Shown piece by piece: positions 26,434 through 35,044 of a stretch of 64,000 bases of DNA. The DNA comes from VRUE01 sp963814915. GTDB taxonomy: Bacteria; Actinomycetota; Thermoleophilia; Solirubrobacterales; 70-9. The stretch is from positions 124,001 through 188,000 of the forward strand of contig CAWFEI010000005.1 of NCBI GenBank assembly GCA_963814915.1, read 5' to 3'. The notes beneath the pieces were generated by a model. The model was not told the origin of the DNA, did no database searches, and worked only from the letters and a program-made list of their open reading frames with translations. Numbering within the stretch: the first letter of the stretch is position 1; every line of letters begins with the position of its first letter. The translations under genes were made by a program, and so were the position numbers.

Positions 26434-27224
26434 GCCGCCGCCTGGCAGTCCTCGGCCATCCTGTCGCGCACTCGCGCTCGCCGGCGATGCACAACGCGGC
26501 GCTGGCCGAGCTGGGGCTGGGCGCCGCGTGGAGCTACGAGGCGATCGACCTGGCTCCGGACGAGTTCGAGCGGCGGGTCCGGGCGATGGAGGGCGAGGGG
26601 TTCGCGGGAGCAAACGTCACCGTCCCGCACAAGGGCGCGGCGCTCTCGCTGGCCGACACGCTCTCAGAGACGGCGCGCGAGGTCGGCGCCGCCAACACGC
26701 TCAGCTTCGCCGCGGGGGAGATCCGAGCCGAGAACACCGACGCGCAGGGCCTCCTCGACGCCCTGCCGGCGCCACCCGACGGCCGCCGGGCTCTGGTGCT
26801 CGGAGCCGGGGGCGCCGCCAGGGCGACTGTGTGGGCGCTGGTGCGCGAGGGCGCCGGTGTCGATGTCTGGAACCGCACAGCTCTGCGCGCCGAGCACCTC
26901 TGCGCGGAGCTCGGCGGCGCGCCGGTGCAGGCGCCCGACACGGCGGCTTACGAGCTGATCGTCAACACCACCGCGGCCGGGTTGCGCGGCGAGGATCCGT
27001 TCGCCGAGCTGCCGCTCGACCCGGAGGGGCTCGGCGCCGGGCAGACCGTCGTCGACCTCGTCTACGGCGACGAGCCGAGCCGCCTGCTCGCGGTCGCCGA
27101 CCGGGCCGGCGCCGCCATCGTCGACGGAATCGAGGTCCTAGTGCGCCAGGGCGGGCACTCGCTGCGGATCTGGACCGGGCGCGAGCCGCCGCTGGAGGCG
27201 ATGCGCACCGCTGCGCGCAGATAG
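26430..27224 (+). CDS. aroE: Shikimate dehydrogenase
   Basis: 264 residues; reduces 3-dehydroshikimate to shikimate with NADPH. It has the substrate-binding start LAVLGHPVAHSRSPAMHN (SxS motif), the catalytic Lys in NVTVPHKGA, Asp in ENTDAQG, and the NADP loop VLGAGGAARA followed by VWNRT (Arg for the 2'-phosphate). It overlaps the mltG stop by 4 nt and begins the shikimate run aroE-aroC-aroKB-aroQ. Its place after mltG is conserved in actinobacteria. Confidence 0.94.
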   Translation: MSRRLAVLGHPVAHSRSPAMHNAALAELGLGAAWSYEAIDLAPDEFERRVRAMEGEGFAGANVTVPHKGAALSLADTLSETAREVGAANTLSFAAGEIRAENTDAQGLLDALPAPPDGRRALVLGAGGAARATVWALVREGAGVDVWNRTALRAEHLCAELGGAPVQAPDTAAYELIVNTTAAGLRGEDPFAELPLDPEGLGAGQTVVDLVYGDEPSRLLAVADRAGAAIVDGIEVLVRQGGHSLRIWTGREPPLEAMRTAARR

Positions 27225-27227
27225 CCT
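27222..27227 (+). promoter_or_regulatory. candidate -10 box for aroC
   Basis: TAGCCT overlaps the aroE stop codon and ends 9 nt before the ATG at 27237. Confidence 0.4.
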
Positions 27228-27236
27228 AGGCGCGGC

Positions 27237-28409
27237 ATGAGCACCCGATTCCGTTTCACCACCGCAGGCGAGTCGCACGGCCCCGGCCTGGTAGCGATCG
27301 TCGAGGGCATGCCCGCCGGCCTGCGGCTCGACCGCGAGGCGCTCGACCGCGACATGGCGCGGCGCCAGCTCGGCCACGGCCGCGGCGGCCGGATGAAGAT
27401 CGAGACCGACACGGTCGAGGTCCGCTCGGGCGTGCGCCACGGGCACACCCTGGGCAGCCCGATTGCCGTCCTCGTCGCCAACCGCGACTACGCCAACTGG
27501 GAGGAGCGGATGAACCCCTGGCCGGTCGAGGGCTTCGAGCCCGACGAGGTTCATCTGCCGCGCCCGGGGCACGCCGACCTGGTCGGCGCTCAGAAGTACG
27601 GCCACGACGACATCCGCAACGTGCTCGAGCGCGCCAGCGCGCGCGAGACCGCGGCCCGGGTCGCGGCCGGATCGCTTGCCCGCGGCCTGCTCGATGCGCT
27701 CGGGGTCAGCGTGCACAGCCACGTCACCCAGATCGCCTCGGTCAGCGCGCCCGAGCGGCGGGACCTCGGCCCGGAGGACTTCGCCGGCGTCGACGAGGAC
27801 CCGGTGCGCTGCCTGGACCCGGAGGCGAGCAAGACGATGGTCGAGGAGATCAACCGCCTGCGCAAGGCCAACGAGAGCCTCGGCGGCAGCTTCGAGGTGC
27901 GTGTCTTCGGCCTCGTCCCCGGTCTCGGCTCGCATATCTCCTGGGAGGAGCGCCTCGATGGCCGGCTCGCCGGAGCGGTCGCCTCGATCCAATCGGTGAA
28001 GGGGGTCTCGATCGGCGAGGCGTGGGATGTCGCCACCCGTCCCGGCTCGGAGGCCCACGACGAGATCTTCTGGTCGGAGGAGCACGGCTACCAGCGCGAA
28101 ACGAATCACGCCGGCGGGTTGGAGGGCGGCATGACCAACGGCCGGCCGCTCTCGGTCCGTGCCGCGATAAAGCCGATCTCCACGCTGACCAAGCCGCTGC
28201 GCTCGGTCGACACCGAGACCAAGCAGCCGGCGCAGGCGCTGCGCGAGCGCACCGACTCCACCGTCGTGCCGGCCGCCGCCGTGGTCGCCGAGGCGATGGT
28301 CTGCCTGACTCTCGCCCGCTGCTATCGCGAGAAGTTCGGCGGCGACCACATCGACGACGTGCTGGCCGCGGTCGACGCCTACAGGCGTCGCATCGATTTC
28401 CGCGGGTGA
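27237..28409 (+). CDS. aroC: Chorismate synthase
   Basis: 390 residues, the usual length. It converts EPSP to chorismate and needs reduced FMN. Signature segments are FTTAGESHGPGL near the start, RRQLGHGRGGRMKIE, RPGHADLVGAQKYG, RASARETAARVAAGS and the C-terminal RTDSTVVPAAAVV. No partner flavin reductase domain is fused. It is followed after 4 nt by the aroK-aroB fusion gene. Confidence 0.96.
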   Translation: MSTRFRFTTAGESHGPGLVAIVEGMPAGLRLDREALDRDMARRQLGHGRGGRMKIETDTVEVRSGVRHGHTLGSPIAVLVANRDYANWEERMNPWPVEGFEPDEVHLPRPGHADLVGAQKYGHDDIRNVLERASARETAARVAAGSLARGLLDALGVSVHSHVTQIASVSAPERRDLGPEDFAGVDEDPVRCLDPEASKTMVEEINRLRKANESLGGSFEVRVFGLVPGLGSHISWEERLDGRLAGAVASIQSVKGVSIGEAWDVATRPGSEAHDEIFWSEEHGYQRETNHAGGLEGGMTNGRPLSVRAAIKPISTLTKPLRSVDTETKQPAQALRERTDSTVVPAAAVVAEAMVCLTLARCYREKFGGDHIDDVLAAVDAYRRRIDFRG

Positions 28410-28413
28410 GGTC

Positions 28414-29946
28414 TTGAGCCGCCCGGCGACCGTCTTCATCGGCTTCATGGGCGCGGGCAAGTCGACCGCTTTGGCCGCGGCTCGCGCGGCCGGCCTGGAA
28501 ACGACCGAGATCGACGACCTGATGGAAGCCGACTTCGGGATGGCGATCGCCGATGCCTTCGAGCAGCACGGCGAGGAGGGCTTCCGGGCGCGCGAGGCCG
28601 AGGTCGTCGGCTCGCTGCTCGAACAGGCGGACGGCGGCGCGATCGCGCTTGGCGGCGGCAGCGTGCTCTCCGAGCGTGTCCGCGATGCGCTCGGCCGTCA
28701 CACCGTGGTCTGGCTGCAGGTCGACGCCGCCGTGGCGTGGGCGCGGATCGAGGGCACCGACCGCCCGCTGGCCCGCGACCCCGCTGACGTGGCCGAGCTC
28801 ATGGCAGGGCGCCTGCCGCTCTACGAGGAGCTTGCCGACGCGATCCTCCCGCAGGGGGACAGCGGAAGAATCGAGCGCGCCCTGCCCTCGATCCGGGCGC
28901 TCGAGCAGTTGCCCGCGGGCACGAAGATGCTTTGGGCGGCGAGCGCCTCGGGCGATTACCCGGTCTTCGTCGGGCGCGGCCTGCTGGGCGCCGGCTGGTG
29001 GCCGCTCGGTGGGCGGCGCTTCTGCGTCAGCGACCGTGCGGTCGCCCCGCTCTACGCGGGTCGCCTCGGGCAGCTCGAGTCGGTCGTCGAGGTCGAGCCG
29101 GGGGAGGGGGCGAAGACGATGTCGGAGGCCGAGCGGGTGCTGAGCGAGCTCGCGCGGGCGGGGATGACGCGCGAAGACCATGTCGTCGCGCTCGGCGGCG
29201 GCGTCGTCGGCGATCTGGCCGGCTTCTGCGCGCATACCTACCAGCGCGGCGTCCCGGTGATCCAGGTCCCGACCACGCTCGTGGCCCAGGTGGATTCCGC
29301 CTACGGTGGCAAGACCGGCGTCGACCTGCCCGAGGGCAAGAACTACGCCGGCGCCTATCACCTCCCGGCGGCTGTGATCGCCGATACCGAGACTCTCTCG
29401 ACGCTGCCGGGCGAGGAGCTGGCAGCCGGGTTCGTCGAGGTGCTGAAGACCGGCCTGCTCGCCGGCGGCGCACTTTGGGACCGGGTGCGCGCGATCGGGT
29501 CGCTCGACGCGACGCAGCTCGACGACGTCGTCTTCGCCTGCGCCCGTCACAAGTGCGACGTCGTCGCCGCCGACGAGCGCGACGGTGGGCTGCGGCACAC
29601 GCTCAACCTCGGCCATACCGTGGGCCACGCGATCGAGGCGGCAAGCGACTACCGCCGCTACCGTCACGGCGAGGCGGTCGGGCTCGGCCTGCTCGCCGCG
29701 CTGGGGCTTTCCGATGCGGCGCGGCTGCGCGACGAGGTCGAGGCCCTGCTGTCCGCCCACGGGCTGCCGGTCGAGCTCGACCCCGCGATCGACGCCGGTG
29801 CGATCCTCGCCGCCCTGCAGCGTGACAAGAAGCGCACCGCGCGCGGGGTCGGCTTCGTGCTGCTCTCCGAGCCGGGGAAGCCCCGCACCGGCGTGCTCGT
29901 CGATCCGGCTAAGGTCGAGGCGGCCGTGAAGGACCTCTACCGATGA
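28414..29946 (+). CDS. aroKB: Bifunctional shikimate kinase / 3-dehydroquinate synthase
   Basis: A 510-residue fusion of two pathway enzymes. Residues 1-165 are shikimate kinase: P-loop GFMGAGKST, the DD shikimate site (EIDDLMEADFG), FRAREAEVV and LGGGSVLSE, with a lid region TDRPLARDP. Residues about 180-510 are 3-dehydroquinate synthase: NAD-binding ALGGGVVGDLAGFCA, TTLVAQVDSAYGGKTGVDLP, the zinc ligands in GFVEVLKTG (Glu), HTLNLGHTVGHAIE (His) and RHGEAV (His). The TTG at 28414 has GAGGT upstream. In related actinobacteria aroK and aroB are separate neighbours. The stop overlaps aroQ (ATGA). Confidence 0.92.
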   Translation: MSRPATVFIGFMGAGKSTALAAARAAGLETTEIDDLMEADFGMAIADAFEQHGEEGFRAREAEVVGSLLEQADGGAIALGGGSVLSERVRDALGRHTVVWLQVDAAVAWARIEGTDRPLARDPADVAELMAGRLPLYEELADAILPQGDSGRIERALPSIRALEQLPAGTKMLWAASASGDYPVFVGRGLLGAGWWPLGGRRFCVSDRAVAPLYAGRLGQLESVVEVEPGEGAKTMSEAERVLSELARAGMTREDHVVALGGGVVGDLAGFCAHTYQRGVPVIQVPTTLVAQVDSAYGGKTGVDLPEGKNYAGAYHLPAAVIADTETLSTLPGEELAAGFVEVLKTGLLAGGALWDRVRAIGSLDATQLDDVVFACARHKCDVVAADERDGGLRHTLNLGHTVGHAIEAASDYRRYRHGEAVGLGLLAALGLSDAARLRDEVEALLSAHGLPVELDPAIDAGAILAALQRDKKRTARGVGFVLLSEPGKPRTGVLVDPAKVEAAVKDLYR

Positions 29947-30401
29947 CCTCCGCCCACAACCGCGTCGCCGTCCTACACGGGGTCAACTTCGACGTGCTCG
30001 AGCGGCGCGATCCCGAGGTCTACGGCGGCATCTCGCTGAGCGAACTGGAGCGGAGCATCGAGAGCGCCGCGCGCGAGCTCGGCCTGGAAGCGATCTTCTT
30101 CCAGACCAACTCCGAGGGCGAGTTCGCCGAATACCTGCACCGGGCGCCGGAGCTTGCCGACGCGATCGTGGTCAACGCCGGTGCCTGGACCCACTACAGC
30201 CGCGCGATCGCCGACGCGCTGGAGCTGGCCGGGCTGCCGGCCGTCGAGGTTCACCTCTCCGACGTCGAGTCGCGCCAGGACTGGCGCCGCGAGTCGGTCT
30301 TCGACGGGCTGGTGCTGGAGAAGGTGTCCGGCAAGGGGCCGGACGGCTACCGCGACGCGCTCGCCCGGCTGGCGGCCCAGCTCGACGCCGGCGGCGAATG
30401 A
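29943..30401 (+). CDS. aroQ: 3-dehydroquinate dehydratase, type II
   Basis: 152 residues, matching the dodecameric type II enzyme. Recognisable segments are VAVLHGVNFDVLERRDPEVYG (shortened: LHGxN, Arg, Tyr of the active-site lid), FFQTNSEGEFAEYLH, NAGAWTHYSRAIADAL with the catalytic-base-assisting His, and VEVHLSDVESRQDWRRES. The lid starts LHGVNFDVLERR instead of the common LHGPNLNLLGxR, a divergence but with the key Arg and Tyr kept. Coupled to both neighbours by ATGA overlaps. Confidence 0.9.
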   Translation: MTSAHNRVAVLHGVNFDVLERRDPEVYGGISLSELERSIESAARELGLEAIFFQTNSEGEFAEYLHRAPELADAIVVNAGAWTHYSRAIADALELAGLPAVEVHLSDVESRQDWRRESVFDGLVLEKVSGKGPDGYRDALARLAAQLDAGGE

Positions 30402-31456
30402 AGGGCCGCGGCGAGCGCCTCGCGGCGGGGCTGGCCGAGCGCGAGCTCGACCTGATGCTGGTCACCGAGCTCGTCAACGTCCGCTATCTGACCGGCTTCA
30501 CCGGCACCAACGGGGCCTGCGTCTGCGGGCCGGACACGCGCCTGTTCCTCACCGACTTCCGCTACACCGAGCGTGCCGCGGCGGAGGTCGAGGGCTGGGA
30601 GACGATCACGGTCGCCGACGACTGGCTCGGCGGCATCGCCGCCCACCTCACCGGCCGCTTTGGCTTCGAGGACGACCACGTCTCCGTGCGCCTGCTCGAT
30701 CGATTGCGCGGGAAATTGGCCGACGGGGTGGAGGCGGTCGCCGCGGGCGGCTCGGTCGAGGAGCTGCGGCGAGTCAAGGACGATGACGAGCTGGCGGCGA
30801 TATCGGCCGCCTCCGAGCTCGCCGACGAGGTCTGGCGCTGGAGCGTCGAGCGCGGCCTGGGCGGCCGCGGCGAGCGCGACGTGGCACGCGCCGCGGAAGC
30901 GCGGATCCGCGAGCTGGGCGGCGACCCATCTTTCCCCGCGATCGTCGCCGCCGGGCCCAACGGCGCCCTGCCGCACGCCGAGCCCGGCGCGCGGAAGATC
31001 GAGCAGGGCGACCTGGTCGTCTTCGACATGGGGGCGAAGCTGGACGGCTACTGCTCGGACGGGACCCGCACCTACGCGGTCGGCGAGCCCGGCGAGCGGG
31101 CGCGAGAGGTCTACGAGACGGTGCGCGCCGCGCAGGCCGCGGCCCTGGAGGCGGTCGCGGCCGGCGTCGGCGGCGAAGCGCTCGACGCGGTCGCCCGCGA
31201 GGCGATCGCCGCCGCCGGGGACGGCGAGCGTTTCGGGCACGGGCTCGGGCACGGGGTCGGGCTCGAGGTGCACGAGGCGCCGCGCGTCTCACCGCGTTCG
31301 GAGGACGTGCTCGCGGCGGGTGAAGTCGTGACGATCGAGCCGGGCGTCTACCTACCCGGCGAGCTGGGCGTGCGGATCGAGGATCTGGTCGTCGTCGCCG
31401 AGGACGGCTGCCGCAACCTCAGCTCGCTGCCCAAGGAAATCCAGCTGGTCCGCTAG
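30398..31456 (+). CDS. pepQ: Xaa-Pro aminopeptidase/dipeptidase (M24B)
   Basis: 352 residues. The N-terminal creatinase-like domain (VNVRYLTGFTGTNGACV) and C-terminal pita-bread metal domain have all five ligands visible: FDMGAKLDGYCSDGTRT (two Asp), GHGLGHGVGLEVHE (His), TIEPGVYLP (Glu) and GVRIEDLVVV (Glu). The product removes residues in front of proline. The aroQ-pepQ-efp neighbourhood is typical in actinobacteria; here a 4-kb set of other genes separates pepQ from efp. Confidence 0.92.
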   Translation: MKGRGERLAAGLAERELDLMLVTELVNVRYLTGFTGTNGACVCGPDTRLFLTDFRYTERAAAEVEGWETITVADDWLGGIAAHLTGRFGFEDDHVSVRLLDRLRGKLADGVEAVAAGGSVEELRRVKDDDELAAISAASELADEVWRWSVERGLGGRGERDVARAAEARIRELGGDPSFPAIVAAGPNGALPHAEPGARKIEQGDLVVFDMGAKLDGYCSDGTRTYAVGEPGERAREVYETVRAAQAAALEAVAAGVGGEALDAVAREAIAAAGDGERFGHGLGHGVGLEVHEAPRVSPRSEDVLAAGEVVTIEPGVYLPGELGVRIEDLVVVAEDGCRNLSSLPKEIQLVR

Positions 31457-31499
31457 ATGCAAGCCTAATTTCGCCCGGCGTGGAGCCGATAGCGGCTGC

Positions 31500-32546
31500 G
31501 TGAGACCGCTTACGGACGCCGAGCGCCCCGCCGCCGAATCGCTTGTCGCGATCCGCGACGAGGCCCGGCGCGAGCGCCTGTTGGACATGGAGCTGCGCCT
31601 GCGGCCCTATCGCTTCGGCTGCTTCGCGATCCTCGCCCTGGCCCTCACCTCGGTCGGCGGCGACGTCGGCTGGTGGTGGATCGCGCCGCTCCTCGCCGGA
31701 CTCGGTGGCTTCACGGTCGCCGACATGTTCATGCGCGCCAGCCGGCATCCCGCTGCCTGGGTCGCTACCGCGTGGGGGATCCTGCCGCTGCTGTTGCTCG
31801 ACGCCGTCGTCGTCACCGGCGGCGCGGCGAGCCCGGTGCTGATGTGGTTCGCGCTGCCGGCCGTGACGCTCGGCGCCCGCTTCGAGCAACGCGGAATCGC
31901 GCTCGGCACGGCCTACATCCTGGTGCTGATGCTGGTCGGCACGGTGGGCCTCGATCCGCAGGTGGCTTCCGCGCACCGCCAGGAGCTGGTCGCCGCCGTC
32001 GCTCTGGTGCTCAGCACCGTGGTTCTCTCGGGCGCGCTGAACGAGTCCGACCGCGCTCACCGGCGACGCTCGACGCTCGACCCGCTCACCGGACTGTTCA
32101 ACCGCAACGCGCTCGAGCAGCGGTTGGGCGAACTGGACGGCGAGGCGGAGGGGCACTCGCACGCGCTGCTGCTCTGCGACCTGGACCACTTCAAGCGGGT
32201 CAACGACGAGCTCGGCCACGCGACCGGCGACGCCGTCCTGCAGGATGTCTCCTACACGATGCGCTCGGTCCTGCGAGCGGGCGACTCGATTTATCGCGTC
32301 GGCGGCGAGGAGATCCTCGTCGTGCTGCCCGGCGCGACGCGGGATGACGCGGTCGAGATCGCGGAGCGACTGCGCCGCGCTGTGCGCGAGCGCCGCCCGG
32401 TCGGGACCGCGATCACGATCAGCATCGGTGTGGCTGTGTCCCACTCCGGCCCGCTCGATACCGACGAGCTGGTCGGCCTCGCCGACACGGCGCTCTACTC
32501 GGCCAAGGCCGCGGGGCGCGACCGCGTGATGGTCGGCGCCAACTGA
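31500..32546 (+). CDS. Membrane-bound GGDEF-domain protein (putative diguanylate cyclase)
   Basis: 348 residues. The N-terminal half has about five or six transmembrane helices (FAILALALTSVG, WIAPLLAGLGGF, GILPLLLLDAVVV and others). From about 185 there is a GGDEF domain: RRSTLDPLTGLFNRNAL, LLLCDLDHFKRVND, and the active loop reads GGEEI rather than GG(D/E)EF. An inhibitory-site RxxD (RAGD) lies five residues before it. Expected product is cyclic di-GMP, but the changed fifth residue makes activity uncertain. It starts at GTG 31500. No EAL domain or partner is near. Confidence 0.85.
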   Translation: MRPLTDAERPAAESLVAIRDEARRERLLDMELRLRPYRFGCFAILALALTSVGGDVGWWWIAPLLAGLGGFTVADMFMRASRHPAAWVATAWGILPLLLLDAVVVTGGAASPVLMWFALPAVTLGARFEQRGIALGTAYILVLMLVGTVGLDPQVASAHRQELVAAVALVLSTVVLSGALNESDRAHRRRSTLDPLTGLFNRNALEQRLGELDGEAEGHSHALLLCDLDHFKRVNDELGHATGDAVLQDVSYTMRSVLRAGDSIYRVGGEEILVVLPGATRDDAVEIAERLRRAVRERRPVGTAITISIGVAVSHSGPLDTDELVGLADTALYSAKAAGRDRVMVGAN

Positions 32547-32549
32547 GCT

Positions 32550-33599
32550 TCAGCGGCTGAGATCGAGGCCGGCCTGTAGGCGGGCGGCGAAGGCGGCGAT
32601 GAGCTCGACCGTGGCCTCGACGTCGGCGAGGTCGGCGAGCTCGACCGGCGAGTGCATGTAGCGCAGCGGGATCGAGACCAGACCGGTCGGCACGCCCGAG
32701 CGCGAGATCTGGATCGAGTCGGCGTCGGTGCTGGTGCCGCGGCCGCTGGCGCTGATCGTGTGATCGATCCCGGCCTCCTCGGCTGTCTCGACCAACAGCT
32801 CGAAGACCTTGGGCGAGAGGGTCGAACCGCGGCCGATCGCCGGGCCCGAGCCGAGCGGGTGGCTGCCGACCTCCTTCTCGTCGATCCCGGGAGCGTCGGT
32901 CGCGTGGGTGACGTCGATCGCGACCGCGAGGTCGGGACGCACCTCGAAGGCCGCGGTGCGCGCACCGAAGAGGCCGATCTCCTCCTGGACCGCGGCGACC
33001 GCCGCGAAGCTGCCGCTCAGCGAGTCGCGCTCGTGGCAGCGGCGCAGAGCCTCGAGGGCGACGTAGGCGCCGAGGCGGTTGTCCATCGCCCGCGAGGCGA
33101 AGCGGTCACCGGCCAGGCGCACCGGCTCGGCGGCGATCGTCACGGCGTCGCCGATACGGATCAGCTCGGCGGCCGCCTCGCGGTCGGCGGCACCGACGTC
33201 GATGTGCAGGCCTTTCAGCTCGACGACCTTTTTGCGCTGGTCGGGTTCGAGCAGGTGGATCGGCTTGCGCCCGACCACTCCGGGAACCAGCCCGTCGCGA
33301 CCGCGGACCGCTACCCGCTGGCCGACGAGGATCTGCGGGTCCCAGCCGCCGATCGGGGCAAACCAGAGGAAGCCCTTCTCGTCGATGTGGGTGACGACGA
33401 GGCCGATCTCATCGATGTGCCCGACGACGGCGAGCAGCGGCGCCGCATCGCCGACGCGAGCGATCGAGGATCCGAGGCCGTCGGCCGAGAGCGAGGCGAA
33501 GTCCGCTTCCTCGCGCCAGAGCGCCGCGGCGGGCGTCTCGTGCCCGGAAGGGGCGGCGATGCGAAGCAGCTTGTCCAGCAGCGCGGGGATCTCAGCCAT
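32550..33599 (-). CDS. M42 family glutamyl aminopeptidase / tetrahedral aminopeptidase
   Basis: 349 residues. Metal-site segments are VVGHIDEIGLVVTH (His), RAMDNRLGAYVALEAL (bridging Asp), AVQEEIGLFGART (catalytic Glu pair), AIDVTHATDAPG (Asp) and LRYMHSPVE (His). The PDZ-like domain insert lies between the first two. M42 enzymes form large dodecameric cages and trim oligopeptides. It is convergent with the GGDEF gene (3 nt apart) and divergent from the SDR gene, with a 68-nt shared upstream region. Confidence 0.9.
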   Translation of the reverse strand: MAEIPALLDKLLRIAAPSGHETPAAALWREEADFASLSADGLGSSIARVGDAAPLLAVVGHIDEIGLVVTHIDEKGFLWFAPIGGWDPQILVGQRVAVRGRDGLVPGVVGRKPIHLLEPDQRKKVVELKGLHIDVGAADREAAAELIRIGDAVTIAAEPVRLAGDRFASRAMDNRLGAYVALEALRRCHERDSLSGSFAAVAAVQEEIGLFGARTAAFEVRPDLAVAIDVTHATDAPGIDEKEVGSHPLGSGPAIGRGSTLSPKVFELLVETAEEAGIDHTISASGRGTSTDADSIQISRSGVPTGLVSIPLRYMHSPVELADLADVEATVELIAAFAARLQAGLDLSR

Positions 33600-33653
33600 A
33601 CGAAGGCAGCAGTATGTCGAGTCGAACAGGTGTCCGCAATCGCGCGTTTGGAA

Positions 33654-33659
33654 TAGTTT
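33654..33659 (+). promoter_or_regulatory. candidate -10 box for the SDR gene
   Basis: TAGTTT ends 8 nt before the ATG at 33668 in the short divergent promoter region. Confidence 0.4.
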
Positions 33660-33667
33660 GCTTCGCG

Positions 33668-34477
33668 ATGAGTGAAGAGGCAGCGACCTATCTGGTCACC
33701 GGAGCGTCCAGCGGGATCGGCGAGGCAGCCGCGAAGCGCCTCGCGCGCGAGCCGGGCGCGGAGCTGGTCCTGGTCGCCCGCCGCGAGGAGCGGCTGCGCG
33801 CGCTGGCCGAGTCGCTGCCCTGCAGGGCGACCTGGCTGGCCACCGACCTGACCGACGATGACGCCCCCGCGCGGGTGCGCGCGCACCTCGCCGAGCATCA
33901 CGGCGGCAGCCTGAAGCTGCTCGTCAACAACGCCGGCGCCGCCTGGCGCGGCGCCTTCGGCGAGGCCGGCTACGAGAACGTGCGGCGGCACATGCAGCTC
34001 AACTTCGATGCGGTTGTTCGCCTCACCGAGGCGCTGCTGCCGTTGCTGCACGCCTCGGCGCCGAGTGCGATCGTTAACGTCGCGAGCACAGCCGGGCGGG
34101 TCGCGAGGGCGCGCACGGGCGCCTACTCGGCCAGCAAGTTCGCCCTGATCGGCTGGACCGATTCTCTGTACGCCGAGGAGCGGCCGCAGGGCGTCCACGT
34201 CGGCATGGTCCTGCCGGGCTTCATCGCCACCGAGGGCTTCCCGGCCACCGAGCTGCGCGAGCGGGCGCTGACCCGCTGGACCGTCTCCAAGCCGGAGAAG
34301 GTCGCCGAGGCGATCGTCGAAACCGGGTTGCGCGGCAAGGCGGAGCGCTACGTGCCGCGGCCCTACGCGCTGGCCGCGGTCGCCCGGGTCCTCGCGCCGC
34401 GCCTCGTGCGCCGCGTCCTCTCCGGGGGCGGCGCGGCGACCCTGACGACCGGCACCGCGGCCGAATCCCGGGACTGA
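33668..34477 (+). CDS. Short-chain dehydrogenase/reductase
   Basis: 269 residues of the classical SDR family. It has the nucleotide loop TGASSGIGEAAA, an Arg-rich segment after beta-2 (LVARREERL) favouring NADP, the NNAG motif (LLVNNAGAAW), the catalytic Ser in VNVASTAG and the YxxxK motif in GAYSASKFAL. A C-terminal extension of about 40 residues is basic and hydrophobic (LAAVARVLAPRLVRRVL), often seen in membrane-associated members. Substrate not predictable. The ATG at 33668 fits the expected start of beta-1. Confidence 0.88.
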   Translation: MSEEAATYLVTGASSGIGEAAAKRLAREPGAELVLVARREERLRALAESLPCRATWLATDLTDDDAPARVRAHLAEHHGGSLKLLVNNAGAAWRGAFGEAGYENVRRHMQLNFDAVVRLTEALLPLLHASAPSAIVNVASTAGRVARARTGAYSASKFALIGWTDSLYAEERPQGVHVGMVLPGFIATEGFPATELRERALTRWTVSKPEKVAEAIVETGLRGKAERYVPRPYALAAVARVLAPRLVRRVLSGGGAATLTTGTAAESRD

Positions 34478-34502
34478 TCGCCAGGCCGCCGAACGGCGCG
34501 GC

Positions 34503-35000
34503 TCAGTGGAAGTGTTCGCGGGTGAGCCGGCAGTAGTGGAAGCCGAAGGGGAATGTGACGTTGTTCGCGGCGTTGCCGCTGCGTTCGGCCTGGATCGAGG
34601 TGTGGGTGGCCTTCGTGCGCTTCTTTTCGACCAGGTACTTACCGAGCTTGTGCATGCGCAGCTTGACCAGCCGCAGGAAGTGGAACCACTTCCGAAGGCG
34701 CGCCTTGTCGGCGGGCGGCCTCGGCACCCGAACCAGCTGCTTGATCGACTTGCCGAAGGTATTCGACACGCGCAGGAACTGGTGCCCGGCGGGAACCAGC
34801 TTCTGGTGTTTGATCCGCGCTTCGGCGCCCTTGAGGATGCGTTGGCTGCGCACGGTGTCGCGCCTGCAGATCGGCTCGACCCGCTGCTTGTAGGTCGTTC
34901 GCGTTTGCTCGGACGTCTGTTGTTCGGCTCCGCGGGCGATCGGGGCGACTGCCAGTAGCAGCGCGGCGACGATCGCGGCGGAAACTCCCTGCTTTCCCAT
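34503..35000 (-). CDS. Secreted helical protein with conserved Cys pair (paralogue 1)
   Basis: 165 residues. A signal peptide (MGKQGVSAAIVAALLLAVAPIARGA) precedes a basic helical domain. Conserved pattern with the next gene: TYKxxVEPICxxxxxRxxRIxxGAxxR, LxPAGxQFxRVSxxFGxxI, VPxP, GKYxV, ILAER-like (IQAERSG) and ANN, ending in FxxCR. One Cys lies near each end of the domain. Function unknown. The neighbouring gene at 35045 is a clear tandem duplicate (45 nt apart), and the lipoprotein at 2508 shares the overall plan. Confidence 0.75.
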   Translation of the reverse strand: MGKQGVSAAIVAALLLAVAPIARGAEQQTSEQTRTTYKQRVEPICRRDTVRSQRILKGAEARIKHQKLVPAGHQFLRVSNTFGKSIKQLVRVPRPPADKARLRKWFHFLRLVKLRMHKLGKYLVEKKRTKATHTSIQAERSGNAANNVTFPFGFHYCRLTREHFH

Positions 35001-35044
35001 GTCCTTCAGCTACCCACCTCACGGGCTTGAAACCCGCGAGCCGC

